A stretch of 37,925 nt of DNA from contig WJIJ01000047.1 in the NCBI GenBank assembly GCA_014730345.1, positions 1-37,925 on the forward strand, given 5' to 3'. The position numbers were made by a program, and so were the translations under genes. The notes under the pieces were generated by a model. That model saw only the letters and a program-made list of their open reading frames with translations. It was not told the origin of the DNA and searched no databases. This document shows, piece after piece, positions 1-10,890 of this stretch. How positions within the stretch are numbered: position 1 is the stretch's first letter; every line of letters begins with the position of its first letter. The stretch is from Candidatus Zixiibacteriota bacterium. GTDB lineage: Bacteria > Zixibacteria > MSB-5A5 > UM-FILTER-46-8.

Positions 1-474
1 GGTTGCCCCCAAATCCGCTAATCGTAACCCTACTACACTATCAGAGAAACTGTTCACTTTTCCTCTTAAACGGTTGCGGGTGAATTCGGATTTGATCTCC
101 GCGCCGTCATAGTAAATCTTAACAACCGATGAATCCCCTGCGGTTACATTATCCTTCGCGCCTTCCCGCACTTCGATAGCGGAATTTATGTATTTAGCGC
201 CGATAGCCTCGGTAACATCATCTACATCCACGATAATAAAACTGGAATCCCGTGAAATATAGTTATATAATTCAGGGTAGTTCTCTTCTCCGATAAACGC
301 TATCTTCTGGGTTTCGGCGCGCGTTTTTTCGACCTGCGACCCCACAAATGCGCTGAAACCAATGGTCATAACCGGGAATAACACAATCGGCACCACCACC
401 ATAGAAATTATCGTCCTCCGGTCCCTGATTACATCCAATAGTTCCTTTTTGAATACAATGAAGATTTTTTTCAT
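1..474 (-). CDS. ABC-2 type / NatB-like transporter permease, N-terminal part (truncated by window start)
   Basis: Open frame on minus strand from ATG (474-472): MKKIFIVFKKELLDVIRDRRTIISMVVVPIVLFPVMTIGFSAFVGSQVEKTRAETQKIAFIGEE..., an N-terminal cytoplasmic segment plus TM helix typical of ABC-2 permeases. ATGA overlap with the upstream NatA-like ATPase. Not in the ORF track because it is cut by the edge. Confidence 0.8.
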   Translation of the reverse strand, partial: MKKIFIVFKKELLDVIRDRRTIISMVVVPIVLFPVMTIGFSAFVGSQVEKTRAETQKIAFIGEENYPELYNYISRDSSFIIVDVDDVTEAIGAKYINSAIEVREGAKDNVTAGDSSVVKIYYDGAEIKSEFTRNRLRGKVNSFSDSVVGLRLADLGAT

Positions 475-1208
475 TGGACCGACCTCACCGAGTTAACAAA
501 AATCTCATCGAGGTCATGGATACCGCTTTCCGCCCTGAGTTTTTCAATCGAACCTTCCCGGATTAATTTACCGCCGTCAATAATAATAATATTATCGCAT
601 ATTTTTTGGGCTTCGTGCATAATATGAGTTGAAAATATTACCGACCGGTTCATCGATTTTGCCCTTCCTATTAATTCAACGATATTAGCCGAAGCGATAA
701 TATCCAATCCCGCCGTCGGTTCATCCATTATCAACACCTGCGGGTCATGGAGCATCGTACGGGCAATCGATACTTTTTGCTTCTGCCCCGTCGACAGTTT
801 ATCGATTTTAGTATCCAGGTAATCGCGCATATCCAGCCGGTCAGCGAACTCATCGAGACGCTGTGCCGACTTCGCCCTGGGAATACCATAAAGGTCGCCG
901 AAATAACGGATGGTTTCCCGGGGGGTTAAACGACGGTACAATCCGGTGTCCCCGGAGATAAACCCGATATTTTCTTTAGCTTTATCCGGATGTTTTAAAA
1001 TATCAACTTCATTGACAAATGCGGTTCCCGCGGTAGGCCTTAGAAGGGTAGCCAGCATTCGCAGGGTGGTGGTTTTGCCGGCGCCATTCAAACCTAATAA
1101 ACCCATTATCTGCCCCGGTTTACACTCGAAGGATAAATTATCCACGGCAAGAATCCGCCCCCGCTTCTTATCCACGTAGACTTTGCTTAGTTTTTCCGCC
1201 CGTAGCAT
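471..1208 (-). CDS. natA: ABC transporter ATP-binding protein, NatA-like
   Basis: Walker A GLNGAGKTT, signature LSTGQKQKVSIAR, Walker B VLIMDEPTAGLD, H-loop STHIMHEAQ; adjacent to NatB-like permease. Confidence 0.85.
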   Translation of the reverse strand: MLRAEKLSKVYVDKKRGRILAVDNLSFECKPGQIMGLLGLNGAGKTTTLRMLATLLRPTAGTAFVNEVDILKHPDKAKENIGFISGDTGLYRRLTPRETIRYFGDLYGIPRAKSAQRLDEFADRLDMRDYLDTKIDKLSTGQKQKVSIARTMLHDPQVLIMDEPTAGLDIIASANIVELIGRAKSMNRSVIFSTHIMHEAQKICDNIIIIDGGKLIREGSIEKLRAESGIHDLDEIFVNSVRSVQ

Positions 1209-1231
1209 AATTATTTCTACCGCCTAAAAGC

Positions 1232-2656
1232 TTATCGAATCGTTTTAGACACCTGGAGCTTCTCCCTCCACTCCTGAACCCTTTTCTCGCCTTTTACATT
1301 CGAATGAAACAAGCGGTAGTCGCCATGTCCCTGGGGGTCGGTAAAAACAAAAATCGACTCGCCCCGTTCACCGGGTATATTATAATAACTCCAGATCTCA
1401 TAATTTTGAGTATCTATCTGAAGCCCGCTTAATTCTTTATCAGCGGGAGGACCGTATTTAATGAATATTCGTCCTTTATCCGTTAACCATCCTTCCTGGT
1501 AGGAACGGTTTGCGAATGATTGATTGGCGTAATCCCACCGGGCATAATGCTGGAGCACGAACTCGTTTATATTATTCGACTTATCCGGGTCTTTCTTTTC
1601 CCAGAATTCCTTCATGAAGTTGTTCTTGCCCCGCAGATTCAAGCTCTCGTAAATCTTGAGCTCCTCGGGCGATGCTATATATTTTATCTGGTTATAAACA
1701 AGCTCCGCCTGCTGTTCATCTTTTATTTCCATCGCCTCCGGATGAACTTCATAGAGGGAGCGCATCAACGGGCTTATGCCGTAAAACTCGGAATGCTGAA
1801 TTGTAAACGGTTTAACAGCTTCTACCGATTCCCCCGTTTCTAAATCGGTAACTTTTATATTCAAAATATAATTGCCATTGCCCAGTGTATACGCATTAAC
1901 GCCGTTGGAAAGTACCGCGGAGCTTCCGGGCTTGGGAAGGGTTTTACTGTAGAAATCCACTATCCTGTTGCCGTCTTTATCGGTGGCCCCGACCTCCACC
2001 ACGAAATTTCCCGCGGAGTCGGGGTTGAACTTAAATCCATGAGCTTCGGCGTAGAAAAATACAAAATTATCCTCGGGGGCGAATATACCCGAAGCGTTAG
2101 GTATAACGATCTTGCCTCCCTTCGCCGAGGAAGCGCCGGTTGTATCCGGATTCAAAGAATAGGCGAGCTGTATCTGGGATATCTTAAGGCCCGGACCGGT
2201 AAAATCGGGCACCGTTATATTTTTGCGCACTTTCGCGTTTCTTCCCGAATTAACATCTTTGATACCAAGGGTTAAAACATATTCCCCCGGACTGATCAAA
2301 GCCGGAACCGTATCGAAGAATTTATATTCCTTTCTTTCCAGTTCCTTCAGGTTTGCTATACTTGTTTTTCCCACCCATGATACCTGGTCGACGGAGTCTC
2401 CTTCAACAGTATCCAAATCAAGGCTGATTTCCATGGCCGCCGTATACTTATCCTCCTGCTTGATAAAATTAAGCTGGGACCTCGGAAGCGTGTAATAGAC
2501 TTCCAGCAGTACATTCGCCGAATCATCCACGCGCGGATAGCAAGCTGTATCGACGTTTAAACTCAGTTTTTCCTGGGCGTATCCGCCGGATAGATTAAAT
2601 AGTATGACGGCAATGAGAATGCCGGAGATTCTGAGAATATTCTTTAATACTACCAT
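1232..2656 (-). CDS. GWxTD domain-containing secreted protein
   Basis: N-terminal signal peptide and motif GWLTDKGRIFIKYGPPADKE...YEIWSYY...FVFTDPQGHGDYRLFHS, characteristic of the GWxTD family. Confidence 0.85.
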   Translation of the reverse strand: MVVLKNILRISGILIAVILFNLSGGYAQEKLSLNVDTACYPRVDDSANVLLEVYYTLPRSQLNFIKQEDKYTAAMEISLDLDTVEGDSVDQVSWVGKTSIANLKELERKEYKFFDTVPALISPGEYVLTLGIKDVNSGRNAKVRKNITVPDFTGPGLKISQIQLAYSLNPDTTGASSAKGGKIVIPNASGIFAPEDNFVFFYAEAHGFKFNPDSAGNFVVEVGATDKDGNRIVDFYSKTLPKPGSSAVLSNGVNAYTLGNGNYILNIKVTDLETGESVEAVKPFTIQHSEFYGISPLMRSLYEVHPEAMEIKDEQQAELVYNQIKYIASPEELKIYESLNLRGKNNFMKEFWEKKDPDKSNNINEFVLQHYARWDYANQSFANRSYQEGWLTDKGRIFIKYGPPADKELSGLQIDTQNYEIWSYYNIPGERGESIFVFTDPQGHGDYRLFHSNVKGEKRVQEWREKLQVSKTIR

Positions 2657-2671
2657 AACTCCTCCGTATGG

Positions 2672-4015
2672 TTACATCTTGATTCCATCGGCAAACGGAT
2701 AGAGCAGTTCATAATTGCCATACCCGGTATCATCCACGAAGACGAATTTACGGTGGTACTTGTAATAGTACCATATTTCGTAAGGTTTGGTGTTCTGCTC
2801 GAATGGGTGCCGTTCGATTTGATCGGGTTTGCCGTATGTAATATAAACTCTTCCAAAATCTGTAAGATAACCCGGCCTGCCGAATCCACTGAAGTTGACA
2901 TTCGCGTAACGAACGCGCCCATAATATTCGTCACGGAGTTCGTTTTCGGGTGTCGCCGGTGTCGGGTCGTGTTTTTTCCAAAATTTGCGTATCGCCGCCA
3001 ACCGGTATTTCTCGTTCACCTTTCTCAACGAATCGCGTTCTTCGGGAGTGGCTATATAGCGCAGTTGCTCAATAGCCGATTTATAGTCATTTTCAACCAG
3101 TGTTTTCAATGACCAGTCGATAGCGAATGACGCTTCTCTTTTTGCTAACTTGTTTTTAAAATCCACATCCCATATCTCAAGAACCAGTTTGTATCCGCCG
3201 GGGGGCAACTTGTCCAATTCAAGGCTGTCGGTTAACTGTACAACCTTGTCTTCCCTGCTTTGGATTACCACCTCTAACGTGTCCGGATCAGATTTCCATT
3301 TATTCTCCCGGGATTCTATACGTTCGATAACCTGCACTATGTCAGGGGTGTTTTTCCGCAAATACAACTCGCAATAGTAGCCCGGTTTATGGCGCTGGCT
3401 GTCGAAAGAACGGGAGACAGAGGGTATGATAACTTTGCCCCTTCTATTAAAATCGGATTCGATTATATCATTTCGATCCTGACCGCCCAGGCTGAACTCG
3501 ATGCTGGAAAGCATCATCGGTTCTTCATAATCATCCAGATTAATCGCTATCACGTTTTGGGATTTAAGGTTGGAGACCATATCGGTCAATGTTGTTTCGA
3601 TAGTATATTTACCTCTTTCGATATCGAAAACTTTACGTTCCAAAATAAAAGAGGGTGATTGGTGAGTATATTTGTCCGCCGATGGATTTTCCAGGCGTTC
3701 ATTCCAGCTCGTTCCGGTAACCTGGCGGCCATCTTCGCCGCGCACTATAATCGCCAGCTCGTACTCGGAAATCTCCTGACCGTCTTCGAGAACCGCGTAA
3801 AGCGCCCTCATAGGTATTCTCGAGTAAATTTCTATATTTATCTGCCGGGTATCAGGATTCCAGAAAACCGCGTAATCCGACGCGAATCGGGGCGTGCCCA
3901 CCTGCTCTTCACGGAATTGGTCATGCCGGCGCTGGGCTTCGGCACTGGAAAAAGCCGCGACCACGCATAATATGATTAAGACCGCTGCAATTGCTTTATA
4001 ATCTAATAGCCTCAT
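2672..4015 (-). CDS. GWxTD domain-containing secreted protein (paralogue, GYLTD variant)
   Basis: Signal peptide; RPGYLTDFGRVYITYGKPDQIERHPFEQNTKPYEIWYYY...FVFVDDTGYGNYELLYP parallels the preceding gene. Confidence 0.8.
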   Translation of the reverse strand: MRLLDYKAIAAVLIILCVVAAFSSAEAQRRHDQFREEQVGTPRFASDYAVFWNPDTRQINIEIYSRIPMRALYAVLEDGQEISEYELAIIVRGEDGRQVTGTSWNERLENPSADKYTHQSPSFILERKVFDIERGKYTIETTLTDMVSNLKSQNVIAINLDDYEEPMMLSSIEFSLGGQDRNDIIESDFNRRGKVIIPSVSRSFDSQRHKPGYYCELYLRKNTPDIVQVIERIESRENKWKSDPDTLEVVIQSREDKVVQLTDSLELDKLPPGGYKLVLEIWDVDFKNKLAKREASFAIDWSLKTLVENDYKSAIEQLRYIATPEERDSLRKVNEKYRLAAIRKFWKKHDPTPATPENELRDEYYGRVRYANVNFSGFGRPGYLTDFGRVYITYGKPDQIERHPFEQNTKPYEIWYYYKYHRKFVFVDDTGYGNYELLYPFADGIKM

Positions 4016-4062
4016 ATTTCACTCCATTGAATGTCATCCAAGCAAGTTATTATATCATATAC

Positions 4063-5307
4063 CTACTCATAACGCAACGCTTCTATGGGGTCGAGTTTCG
4101 CGGCACGGGTTGCCGGATATATACCGAAAAACAATCCAACACTCACCGAAAAACTGAACCCGACGATTATCGCCGTTATCGATACCGTCGCCGCCAGGGG
4201 AGTTGTCGCGTTCACTAACATAGCCGCCAGCAAACCGAAAGCGACGCCCAAAATCCCTCCGGTGCCGGTCATCGCCATGGCTTCCACCAAAAACTGCCAG
4301 AGTATATCACTCCTGCTGGCGCCGATTGCCTTGCGTATCCCTATCTCCCGCGTACGTTCGGTAACCGATACGAGCATTATGTTCATTACCCCTACTCCGC
4401 CAACAAGCAAGGCGATGGATGATATTACTATCATCACCAGGTAAATCGCGTTGGTTATCTGATGATAAAGATCCATCAATGCTTCCTGGGTGAAAACAGC
4501 GAAGTCATTTTCCGCGTCATATGCCAATCCCCGGCGCAGACGCAGAACCTGGGTTATCTCATCTATAGCATCGTCCATTAAATCGGGCGATTTAGGCTGG
4601 GCCGCTATATGAACCCCCTTATCAGTGGGGTGTATCTTCATAAAAGTACTCAATGGTATCAATATGTAGTTATCCATCGAGAAACCGAGCAATGCCTTTC
4701 TCTCAGCCGCAACTCCGATTACCATAAATTTGCCCGTATTGACAGTAATTACTTTGCCAATCGGGTCTTCGGCCGGAAACAGCGCCTCCGCCACATCTTT
4801 TCCAATTACTACCGTATAGGTCTTAAACTGCATATCGGTCTCGGTGAAAAACCTTCCTCTGTCCAGCTCGAGGTTATTAACCACGGCATAATCGGGCATT
4901 ACACCATTGTAATCCGGGTGATTGGCTTCCCTGCCCATGTATTTAACTATATTACCTTCAGGGGGTTGCCACCAGTGTTTCTCCGGCGAAACCGCCTTTA
5001 ACGACGGACAAAGCTCCTTTATGGCAATAGCATCCTCCACCTCGAGATGTTTACGGTTTCTATCTCTCCGGTGACCATCGCCAATCTGAATCCCCGGTTT
5101 ATAACGCTCTATATAGATCGCATTCGAACCCAGCGACTCTATCTGCTCCGCCATACTTTTATTAAGTCCCTGTACAATCGATACCATACCGATAACAGCG
5201 GAAACACCTATAAATACGCCCAGTATCGTTAAAAATGAGCGCATCTTGTTGGCAAGCATGGAAGCCCATGCCTGCAGTATAGATTCCGTTATGCCCTTTA
5301 GATTCAT
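4063..5307 (-). CDS. MacB-like ABC transporter permease (FtsX/MacB_PCD type)
   Basis: N-terminal ANKMRSFLTILGVFIGVSAVIGMVSI, C-terminal GGVGVMNIMLVSVTERTREIGIRKAIGASRSDILWQFLVEA and ...[18 protein letters not shown]. Confidence 0.92.
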   Translation of the reverse strand: MNLKGITESILQAWASMLANKMRSFLTILGVFIGVSAVIGMVSIVQGLNKSMAEQIESLGSNAIYIERYKPGIQIGDGHRRDRNRKHLEVEDAIAIKELCPSLKAVSPEKHWWQPPEGNIVKYMGREANHPDYNGVMPDYAVVNNLELDRGRFFTETDMQFKTYTVVIGKDVAEALFPAEDPIGKVITVNTGKFMVIGVAAERKALLGFSMDNYILIPLSTFMKIHPTDKGVHIAAQPKSPDLMDDAIDEITQVLRLRRGLAYDAENDFAVFTQEALMDLYHQITNAIYLVMIVISSIALLVGGVGVMNIMLVSVTERTREIGIRKAIGASRSDILWQFLVEAMAMTGTGGILGVAFGLLAAMLVNATTPLAATVSITAIIVGFSFSVSVGLFFGIYPATRAAKLDPIEALRYE

Positions 5308-5350
5308 ACCGCTAATTAAACCCGTTTAAGCATGCAAGTTGTTCCATATC

Positions 5351-6574
5351 CTACTCGAACCGCAAGGCCTCTATGGGATCCAAACGAGCCGCTTTCATCG
5401 CCGGATAAATGCCAAAAAAAGTGCCTATTACCGTCGATATGCCCACGCCGGCCAGAATCGACCACAGCTCTACTGATGAGGGGAGCGGAGTTGTACGGGA
5501 AACTATCTCTGCTATAGCAAAACCGAGAGCTATACCAATCGCCCCCCCGATAAGCGAAAGGGTCAACGCTTCGATTAAAAACTGCCAGAGTATATCCTTC
5601 CGCCGCGCTCCCAAAGCCTTGCGGATGCCTACCTCCCGGGTGCGCTCGGTTACCGCTACCAGCATGATATTCATTATCACGATCCCGCCCACTACCAGTG
5701 AAATCGAAGAGACGCCAATCAGCACCATCCACGCTACGCTGGTGAAATTATTGTATAAATCCATGAATGTCTCCGCGGTCATGATATCGAAATCATCAGG
5801 TTCATCGTATTTAACATGGTGTCTTGAGCGCAATATAACCCGGGCTTCATCCATAGCCTCATCCATCAAAGGATAGGAAACCGCTTTAACAAATATCTGC
5901 AGATGCTGTTTCCCTGAGTAATACTTGTAATATGTGGACAATGGCATAATTACCCAGTTGTCCTGGTTATTGCCCAGGAATGAACCCCGGCGTTCCGCCA
6001 CCCCGATAATTGTAAAGTAATAATTCCCCACCTTCAGTTTTTTCCCGATAGGATCCTCGCCGGGAAACAGGTTTTCGGTTACATCGGGCCCCACTACCGC
6101 TACGGCTCTTCTGTGCAACTCATCTGACTCAACGAAACTCCTGCCGAAATCAAGCTTTACATCGGAAATCTCGACATAATTATATGTAACCCCCTTTATA
6201 ATCGTACCCTCAATATTCCTGCTCCCGCGCTTTACGGTAACGCTCATGTTAAAAGAACTGCCTCCGACTATATCGCAATAATCGCAGTATTCATCAATGG
6301 ACCTCATATCCATCAACGTTAAATCCTTACGTTTTCTTTTTTCATACCATTCATCCTCAGAGGTAATTACCCCGTATTTATCTATAATGAATGTCGAGGA
6401 ACCCATCTGGTTAATCTGCTCGGCGACATAATTATTCATACCATTAATTACAGATACTACCGTTATAACGGTCATAACCCCGATAATCATCCCCAAGAGG
6501 GTTAATATCGCTCTTAGCTTATTAGCCAACAGCGAAGCGACTGCTATGGTAATGCTTTCAAAAATCCTTTGCAT
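5351..6574 (-). CDS. MacB-like ABC transporter permease (second paralogue)
   Basis: ORF 5351..6613; likely start [32 protein letters not shown] at 6574. Same MacB family motifs ([55 protein letters not shown]). Confidence 0.92.
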   Translation of the reverse strand: MQRIFESITIAVASLLANKLRAILTLLGMIIGVMTVITVVSVINGMNNYVAEQINQMGSSTFIIDKYGVITSEDEWYEKRKRKDLTLMDMRSIDEYCDYCDIVGGSSFNMSVTVKRGSRNIEGTIIKGVTYNYVEISDVKLDFGRSFVESDELHRRAVAVVGPDVTENLFPGEDPIGKKLKVGNYYFTIIGVAERRGSFLGNNQDNWVIMPLSTYYKYYSGKQHLQIFVKAVSYPLMDEAMDEARVILRSRHHVKYDEPDDFDIMTAETFMDLYNNFTSVAWMVLIGVSSISLVVGGIVIMNIMLVAVTERTREVGIRKALGARRKDILWQFLIEALTLSLIGGAIGIALGFAIAEIVSRTTPLPSSVELWSILAGVGISTVIGTFFGIYPAMKAARLDPIEALRFE

Positions 6575-6578
6575 GTTA

Positions 6579-7283
6579 TCAATTCCGGACTTCTCTTTCC
6601 ACGGCGCCGTCACGGAGGTAAATCACTCTCCTGGCTAAATCAGCAATGTCCTGTTCATGGGTTACCACTATTATAGTATTGCCCTGCTTATGAAGCCGGT
6701 CGAATATGCCCATAATCTCCATTGATGTTTTGGAGTCAAGATTACCCGTCGGTTCATCGGCAAGTATTATCGATGGTTCATTCACCAGCGCGCGCGCTAT
6801 GGCAACCCTCTGCCTCTGCCCGCCGGACAACTCATTTGGTTTATGGTTTACCCTCTCGCCCAGATCTACCGCCTCAAGCGCCCTCCGGGCTTGTTCGGTC
6901 CTGTCGGCGGTCCTGGATGAATTGTATATCAGCGGAAGCTCAACATTATGCAATGCTGTAGCCCTGGGCAACAGGTTAAAGGTCTGGAATACGAAGCCAA
7001 TTTCCTTGTTGCGGATATGAGCAAGTTCATCATCATTCATCCCCGATACCGGCCGGCCGTTCAGGATATATTCACCCTGGGTAGGCGTATCCAAACAACC
7101 GATTAAATTCATAAGCGTGGATTTCCCCGAACCGGATGAACCCATTATAGCCAGGTATTCGCCCGTTTCAACCTGTAAATCCACGCCGCGAAGGGCGTGG
7201 ATTTGCTCACTGCCCATATCATAGGTTTTCCAAAGGTTGGTTGTCTTGATTAGCACTGCTTCACCCCCGCCTATGATTGCCAA
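6579..7283 (-). CDS. MacB/LolD-like ABC transporter ATP-binding protein
   Basis: [54 protein letters not shown]. Actual start may be the GTG at 7256, preceded by GGGGGTGA. Confidence 0.93.
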   Translation of the reverse strand: MAIIGGGEAVLIKTTNLWKTYDMGSEQIHALRGVDLQVETGEYLAIMGSSGSGKSTLMNLIGCLDTPTQGEYILNGRPVSGMNDDELAHIRNKEIGFVFQTFNLLPRATALHNVELPLIYNSSRTADRTEQARRALEAVDLGERVNHKPNELSGGQRQRVAIARALVNEPSIILADEPTGNLDSKTSMEIMGIFDRLHKQGNTIIVVTHEQDIADLARRVIYLRDGAVEREVRN

Positions 7284-8536
7284 TTCTTACGTTTTTCGAC
7301 TTCAACAGCATCACCGCTTTTGAGAGTTCGCAATGTTTTGTAACTGCCGGTTACTATAGTTTTACCTTTCTCCAATCCTTCCTTGACCTCAATATATCTT
7401 TGATCGGCAATACCGGTTACTACTGGCACGAATTTCGCGGTGTTATCATCATTCACCACGAACACGCCTTCGATAGTTTCCTCCTCTTCCCCTTCTCCAA
7501 CATTGCTTTTTTCCTCTCCTTCATTGCTGTCGCTGACTCCGGCTATCGCCTCCTCCCCGTCCTTTTCTCCGGTACCGGTACTCAATGTATCTGAAGGTTT
7601 TCGCATCACGATAGCCTGTATTGGGACTTTAACTACATTTTCTTCTTTTGCCGTTACGATATCAACAGTAGCCGACATTCCCGGACGGATATTTCTAACA
7701 TCATCCTGTATTAATATAGTTACCAGGAAGTTAACCACCTGGTTCTGGGCGCTCGTACCGGTTACTATGGCGGAATTACCGATATCGGTAACCTTGCCGT
7801 TAAAAGTAGTGTCCGGAAAAGCATCGAGGCTGATATCCACGTGTTGTTCGGTCTCAATCAGGGCGATATCGGTTTCATCTACTTCCGCTTCAACTTCGAT
7901 CGCCGAAAGGTCCGATACTACCATTATCACCGTTCCGGGATTGTTCATAGTCCCGATTACCACATTCTCGCCCTTTTCCGAATACAATGCCGTGATAGTA
8001 CCATCTATCGGGGAGCGTATCGTTGTTTTCGCCAGCTCATCCCGGGCCTGTTCAACCTGGGCTTCGAACTGCCGCACACTCGCTTCCGCGGCCTGGAATT
8101 CGCTCCTCGAAAAATCGAGTTCTTCCTTGGAGATAAGGTTCCTTTTAAAAAGCGCCTGGTTTCGCTCATAGGCCAACTGCGCTTTCTCCAGCTGGGCGCG
8201 GTAAGACTTCAAGGCCGCCTTATACTGGCTGACCTTTGCCCGGTAGCTCGTGGGATCAATCTGGACCAGCAAATCACCGGTCTTTACTTCCTGCCCTTCC
8301 TTCACCGGCAGGTCTATAATCCGGCCCATAACATCCGCGGAAATATTGACCTCCGTGCGTGCCTTAACATTTCCTGTAGCGGTAACTACCGATACTATCT
8401 CTCCTGTCTCAGCGTCATCCACCTGTACTTCTACGGCCTTAGTCTTATTCTGGGAAACGGCGACAACACCCAGAACAACCAGAACCGCGACGACAATTAC
8501 CACTATAACTATCTTTTTCTTCTTTGACTTTGCCAT
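7271..8536 (-). CDS. Efflux periplasmic adaptor subunit (MacA/HlyD-like membrane fusion protein)
   Basis: N-terminal TM anchor, [42 protein letters not shown] lipoyl-like half, coiled coil, [22 protein letters not shown]. Confidence 0.92.
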   Translation of the reverse strand: MAKSKKKKIVIVVIVVAVLVVLGVVAVSQNKTKAVEVQVDDAETGEIVSVVTATGNVKARTEVNISADVMGRIIDLPVKEGQEVKTGDLLVQIDPTSYRAKVSQYKAALKSYRAQLEKAQLAYERNQALFKRNLISKEELDFSRSEFQAAEASVRQFEAQVEQARDELAKTTIRSPIDGTITALYSEKGENVVIGTMNNPGTVIMVVSDLSAIEVEAEVDETDIALIETEQHVDISLDAFPDTTFNGKVTDIGNSAIVTGTSAQNQVVNFLVTILIQDDVRNIRPGMSATVDIVTAKEENVVKVPIQAIVMRKPSDTLSTGTGEKDGEEAIAGVSDSNEGEEKSNVGEGEEEETIEGVFVVNDDNTAKFVPVVTGIADQRYIEVKEGLEKGKTIVTGSYKTLRTLKSGDAVEVEKRKNWQS

Positions 8537-8566
8537 ACTAACTCTCCAGCAACCTCGTTAACTATG

Positions 8567-9910
8567 CTATAAACCCATTGCTTTTTCCAGCTGGCTGACT
8601 GCCAGGTTATAATCGAACAATGCTTGTATCCTGTTAGTTTCCGCTTGCTTATAACTTACCTGCGCGTCTATCAATTCCAGTATTGTGGCCGCCCCCAGGT
8701 TATATTTCTCCTGGGCGAGATTGAAATCTTCCCGCGCCGCCTCTTCCGATTCCTCGGTCAGGCGCATGTTTTGCCTCGCTTTTTCCAGGTTCAAATACGC
8801 CTGTTTCACCTGCAAGGCGACACTATTCTTCATGGCATAATATGTATCCTGGGCGGTTTTATGCCGCAAACGGTAAATATTATGCTGGGCCTTGGTGTTG
8901 AAACCATTAAAGATATTGAAACTGACCGAACCCACTATGCTCCAGGTATAATCCTCATCGACAAAATTATCTATATTTCCGAAATCCTCATCATTCCATC
9001 CATAAGAAGCCCGCACCGTAATAGAAGGGAACCAGTCCCCGCGGGCGGATAATTTCTGGTACTTGGCGGATTCCATGCTGTACTCGGCATCCAGCAAATC
9101 CTGGTTGCGCTCCATGGCAACTTCGAACGCGGCATTGAAGTCGTAATCCAAAGCCCTCATGTCCAAATTTTCCACAGGCTCGATATCCAGGCTCACGTCT
9201 CTATCCATCACATAATTCAAATCCGCTTTTGCCAGTTCATAGGTGTTTTCAGCTTCCACAAGATCGAGCTGGTCCTGTCCATACTGAACCCTTGCTTTCA
9301 GAACATCGGACAACGCTGACGAACCAAGTTCATACCTGCTTTCCGCGGTCTTTAATTGCTCTTCACCCCGCTTAACCGCTTCCTTGCGGACCTCGACCAG
9401 CATCTTGGCTTGCAATAGTGAGAAATATCTCTCTTTTACTCTATAAATAATATCGCGTTTTGTTCCCTCGACATTGTAATGCTCCGCTTTGGCGTTCGCC
9501 TTGGCATCGCGGATATTATAAATGTTGCTTAGCCCATTGAATAATGTGTAATTCATTACGAAACCGGCGGAGTAGTTTTTGGATACCGATATGCCGGTTG
9601 AAGCATCGATTAGCTGATTGGTGTTCTGGTCATATCGCAGATAACTGGTTGGACCGTATACGGTCCGCGACGCGTTCAGGTAACTATCCAATGACGGCAA
9701 AAGCCCGCCATAAGCGCTCCATACGCTTTCCCGCGAAATCTTGTATTGATTCTTCGCGGACTTTATTTCCGGGTTATTTTCAACCGCGATATCTATACAC
9801 TGTTCCAATGTCAGCTTTTCCGCCATTACCGGATTAAAACTGAACAGCAATATCAACGCTCCAATTACCGTAATTAGTATTAGTGATTTTAAAGCAGGTT
9901 TAGTCAGCAT
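8567..9910 (-). CDS. TolC family outer-membrane efflux protein
   Basis: ORF 8567..9934; better start MLTKPALKSLILITVIGA at 9910 preceded by GGAGACCGTT. LTLEQCIDIAVENNPEIKSAKNQY and the C-terminal repeat YNLGAATILELIDAQVSYKQAETNRIQALFDYNLAVSQLEKAMG. Confidence 0.92.
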   Translation of the reverse strand: MLTKPALKSLILITVIGALILLFSFNPVMAEKLTLEQCIDIAVENNPEIKSAKNQYKISRESVWSAYGGLLPSLDSYLNASRTVYGPTSYLRYDQNTNQLIDASTGISVSKNYSAGFVMNYTLFNGLSNIYNIRDAKANAKAEHYNVEGTKRDIIYRVKERYFSLLQAKMLVEVRKEAVKRGEEQLKTAESRYELGSSALSDVLKARVQYGQDQLDLVEAENTYELAKADLNYVMDRDVSLDIEPVENLDMRALDYDFNAAFEVAMERNQDLLDAEYSMESAKYQKLSARGDWFPSITVRASYGWNDEDFGNIDNFVDEDYTWSIVGSVSFNIFNGFNTKAQHNIYRLRHKTAQDTYYAMKNSVALQVKQAYLNLEKARQNMRLTEESEEAAREDFNLAQEKYNLGAATILELIDAQVSYKQAETNRIQALFDYNLAVSQLEKAMGL

Positions 9911-9934
9911 AACGGTCTCCTGTAGTACAGCCAT

Positions 9935-10672
9935 TTATACTCCGAACATCCCGCCGAACATATTGCTGAAGACTTCGGATATAACAATCCATATTAGCCA
10001 TAGTATTCCGACGGATATGTAAGATTTGGTTCTTGAAAACTTGTATATTTCCGAAAATCCGATACTTGTTAAAACGAAAGTCCATATGGCAAAGAACTCA
10101 AAATGAGAAAGAAATCCATAGATGAACGTATCCTCCATGCTCAACGGCATGAACAACTCAGGGGATAAGGATATATCAAACGCGCCGCGCGCCTGTACCA
10201 ACACAGTATTTACTATTGCTCCCACAATACCCACCACCGCCGCGTGGCTGTAAACCCCGAGGTTTTCCTTAAAATTAGCGTTCCCCCCTCCTATTACCGA
10301 ACCGGTTAAATATAGAACACCGGCTACTACCAACATGGCGATAATTATTCCTATAGGGGTGAAAACGATAGCCATGATCCGGTTAGTCGACCATCCTTCA
10401 GAATCGCCCATCTGCTCCTGGACCCGCTCGAATTGTTCCTCCGTCATTCCGGGCCTGTCCCGTAATTGGTCAATCTGATGTTCAACTATATATTTCCATG
10501 AAACCTGCGCCGAAAGAATAGAAATAACAGATAAAAGTATCCATGGAAGAATCCAGCTCGGTTTAATCTTTATGTCCTTAAAAACCTCCGCCGGTTCCCA
10601 CAATACATTAAAAACCCGCGATAAGGCGCTATATCGAGGTTTTTGTTCCACAATTTCATTGCTATATTCCAT
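9935..10672 (-). CDS. YIP1 family membrane protein
   Basis: LSRVFNVLWEPAEVFKDIKIKPSWILPWILLSV followed by several TM helices, typical of bacterial YIP1-family proteins. RBS AAAGGAGTTTAAATG. Confidence 0.75.
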   Translation of the reverse strand: MEYSNEIVEQKPRYSALSRVFNVLWEPAEVFKDIKIKPSWILPWILLSVISILSAQVSWKYIVEHQIDQLRDRPGMTEEQFERVQEQMGDSEGWSTNRIMAIVFTPIGIIIAMLVVAGVLYLTGSVIGGGNANFKENLGVYSHAAVVGIVGAIVNTVLVQARGAFDISLSPELFMPLSMEDTFIYGFLSHFEFFAIWTFVLTSIGFSEIYKFSRTKSYISVGILWLIWIVISEVFSNMFGGMFGV

Positions 10673-10831
10673 TTAAACTCCTTTAGATACCGCGTAAATT
10701 ATCCTCCAAATAGAAATCCTGTTAATATAGCAGACGTTTAAGCATAGCCATAAGTTTCAAAAATCTGTAATCGTTAAGGTTTACTGCGTATCCTGCCCGA
10801 TTATAATATTGGACGCATTAATTTACAATAA

Positions 10832-10861
10832 ATTAAAAAGGACGGGCTAAAAAACCCGTCC
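10832..10861 (-). terminator. Rho-independent terminator downstream of the AlaX-like gene
   Basis: Minus-strand GGACGGG-TTTTTTAG-CCCGTCC followed by TTTTTAATTT, 30 nt after the stop codon at 10891. Confidence 0.85.
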
Positions 10862-10890
10862 CCATTTAAACAATACTATATTAGACTGAT

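Noticed and set aside
5316-5732. 138-aa minus-strand ORF in an alternate frame of the MacB-like permease
   Set aside because: Same-strand out-of-frame overlap with a strongly supported permease.
7440-8527. Long plus-strand ORFs (243 aa and 228 aa) opposite the MacA-like gene
   Set aside because: Low-complexity Ser/Thr/Val-rich or Arg/Tyr-rich translations, antisense to a well-supported CDS, no RBS or family motif.
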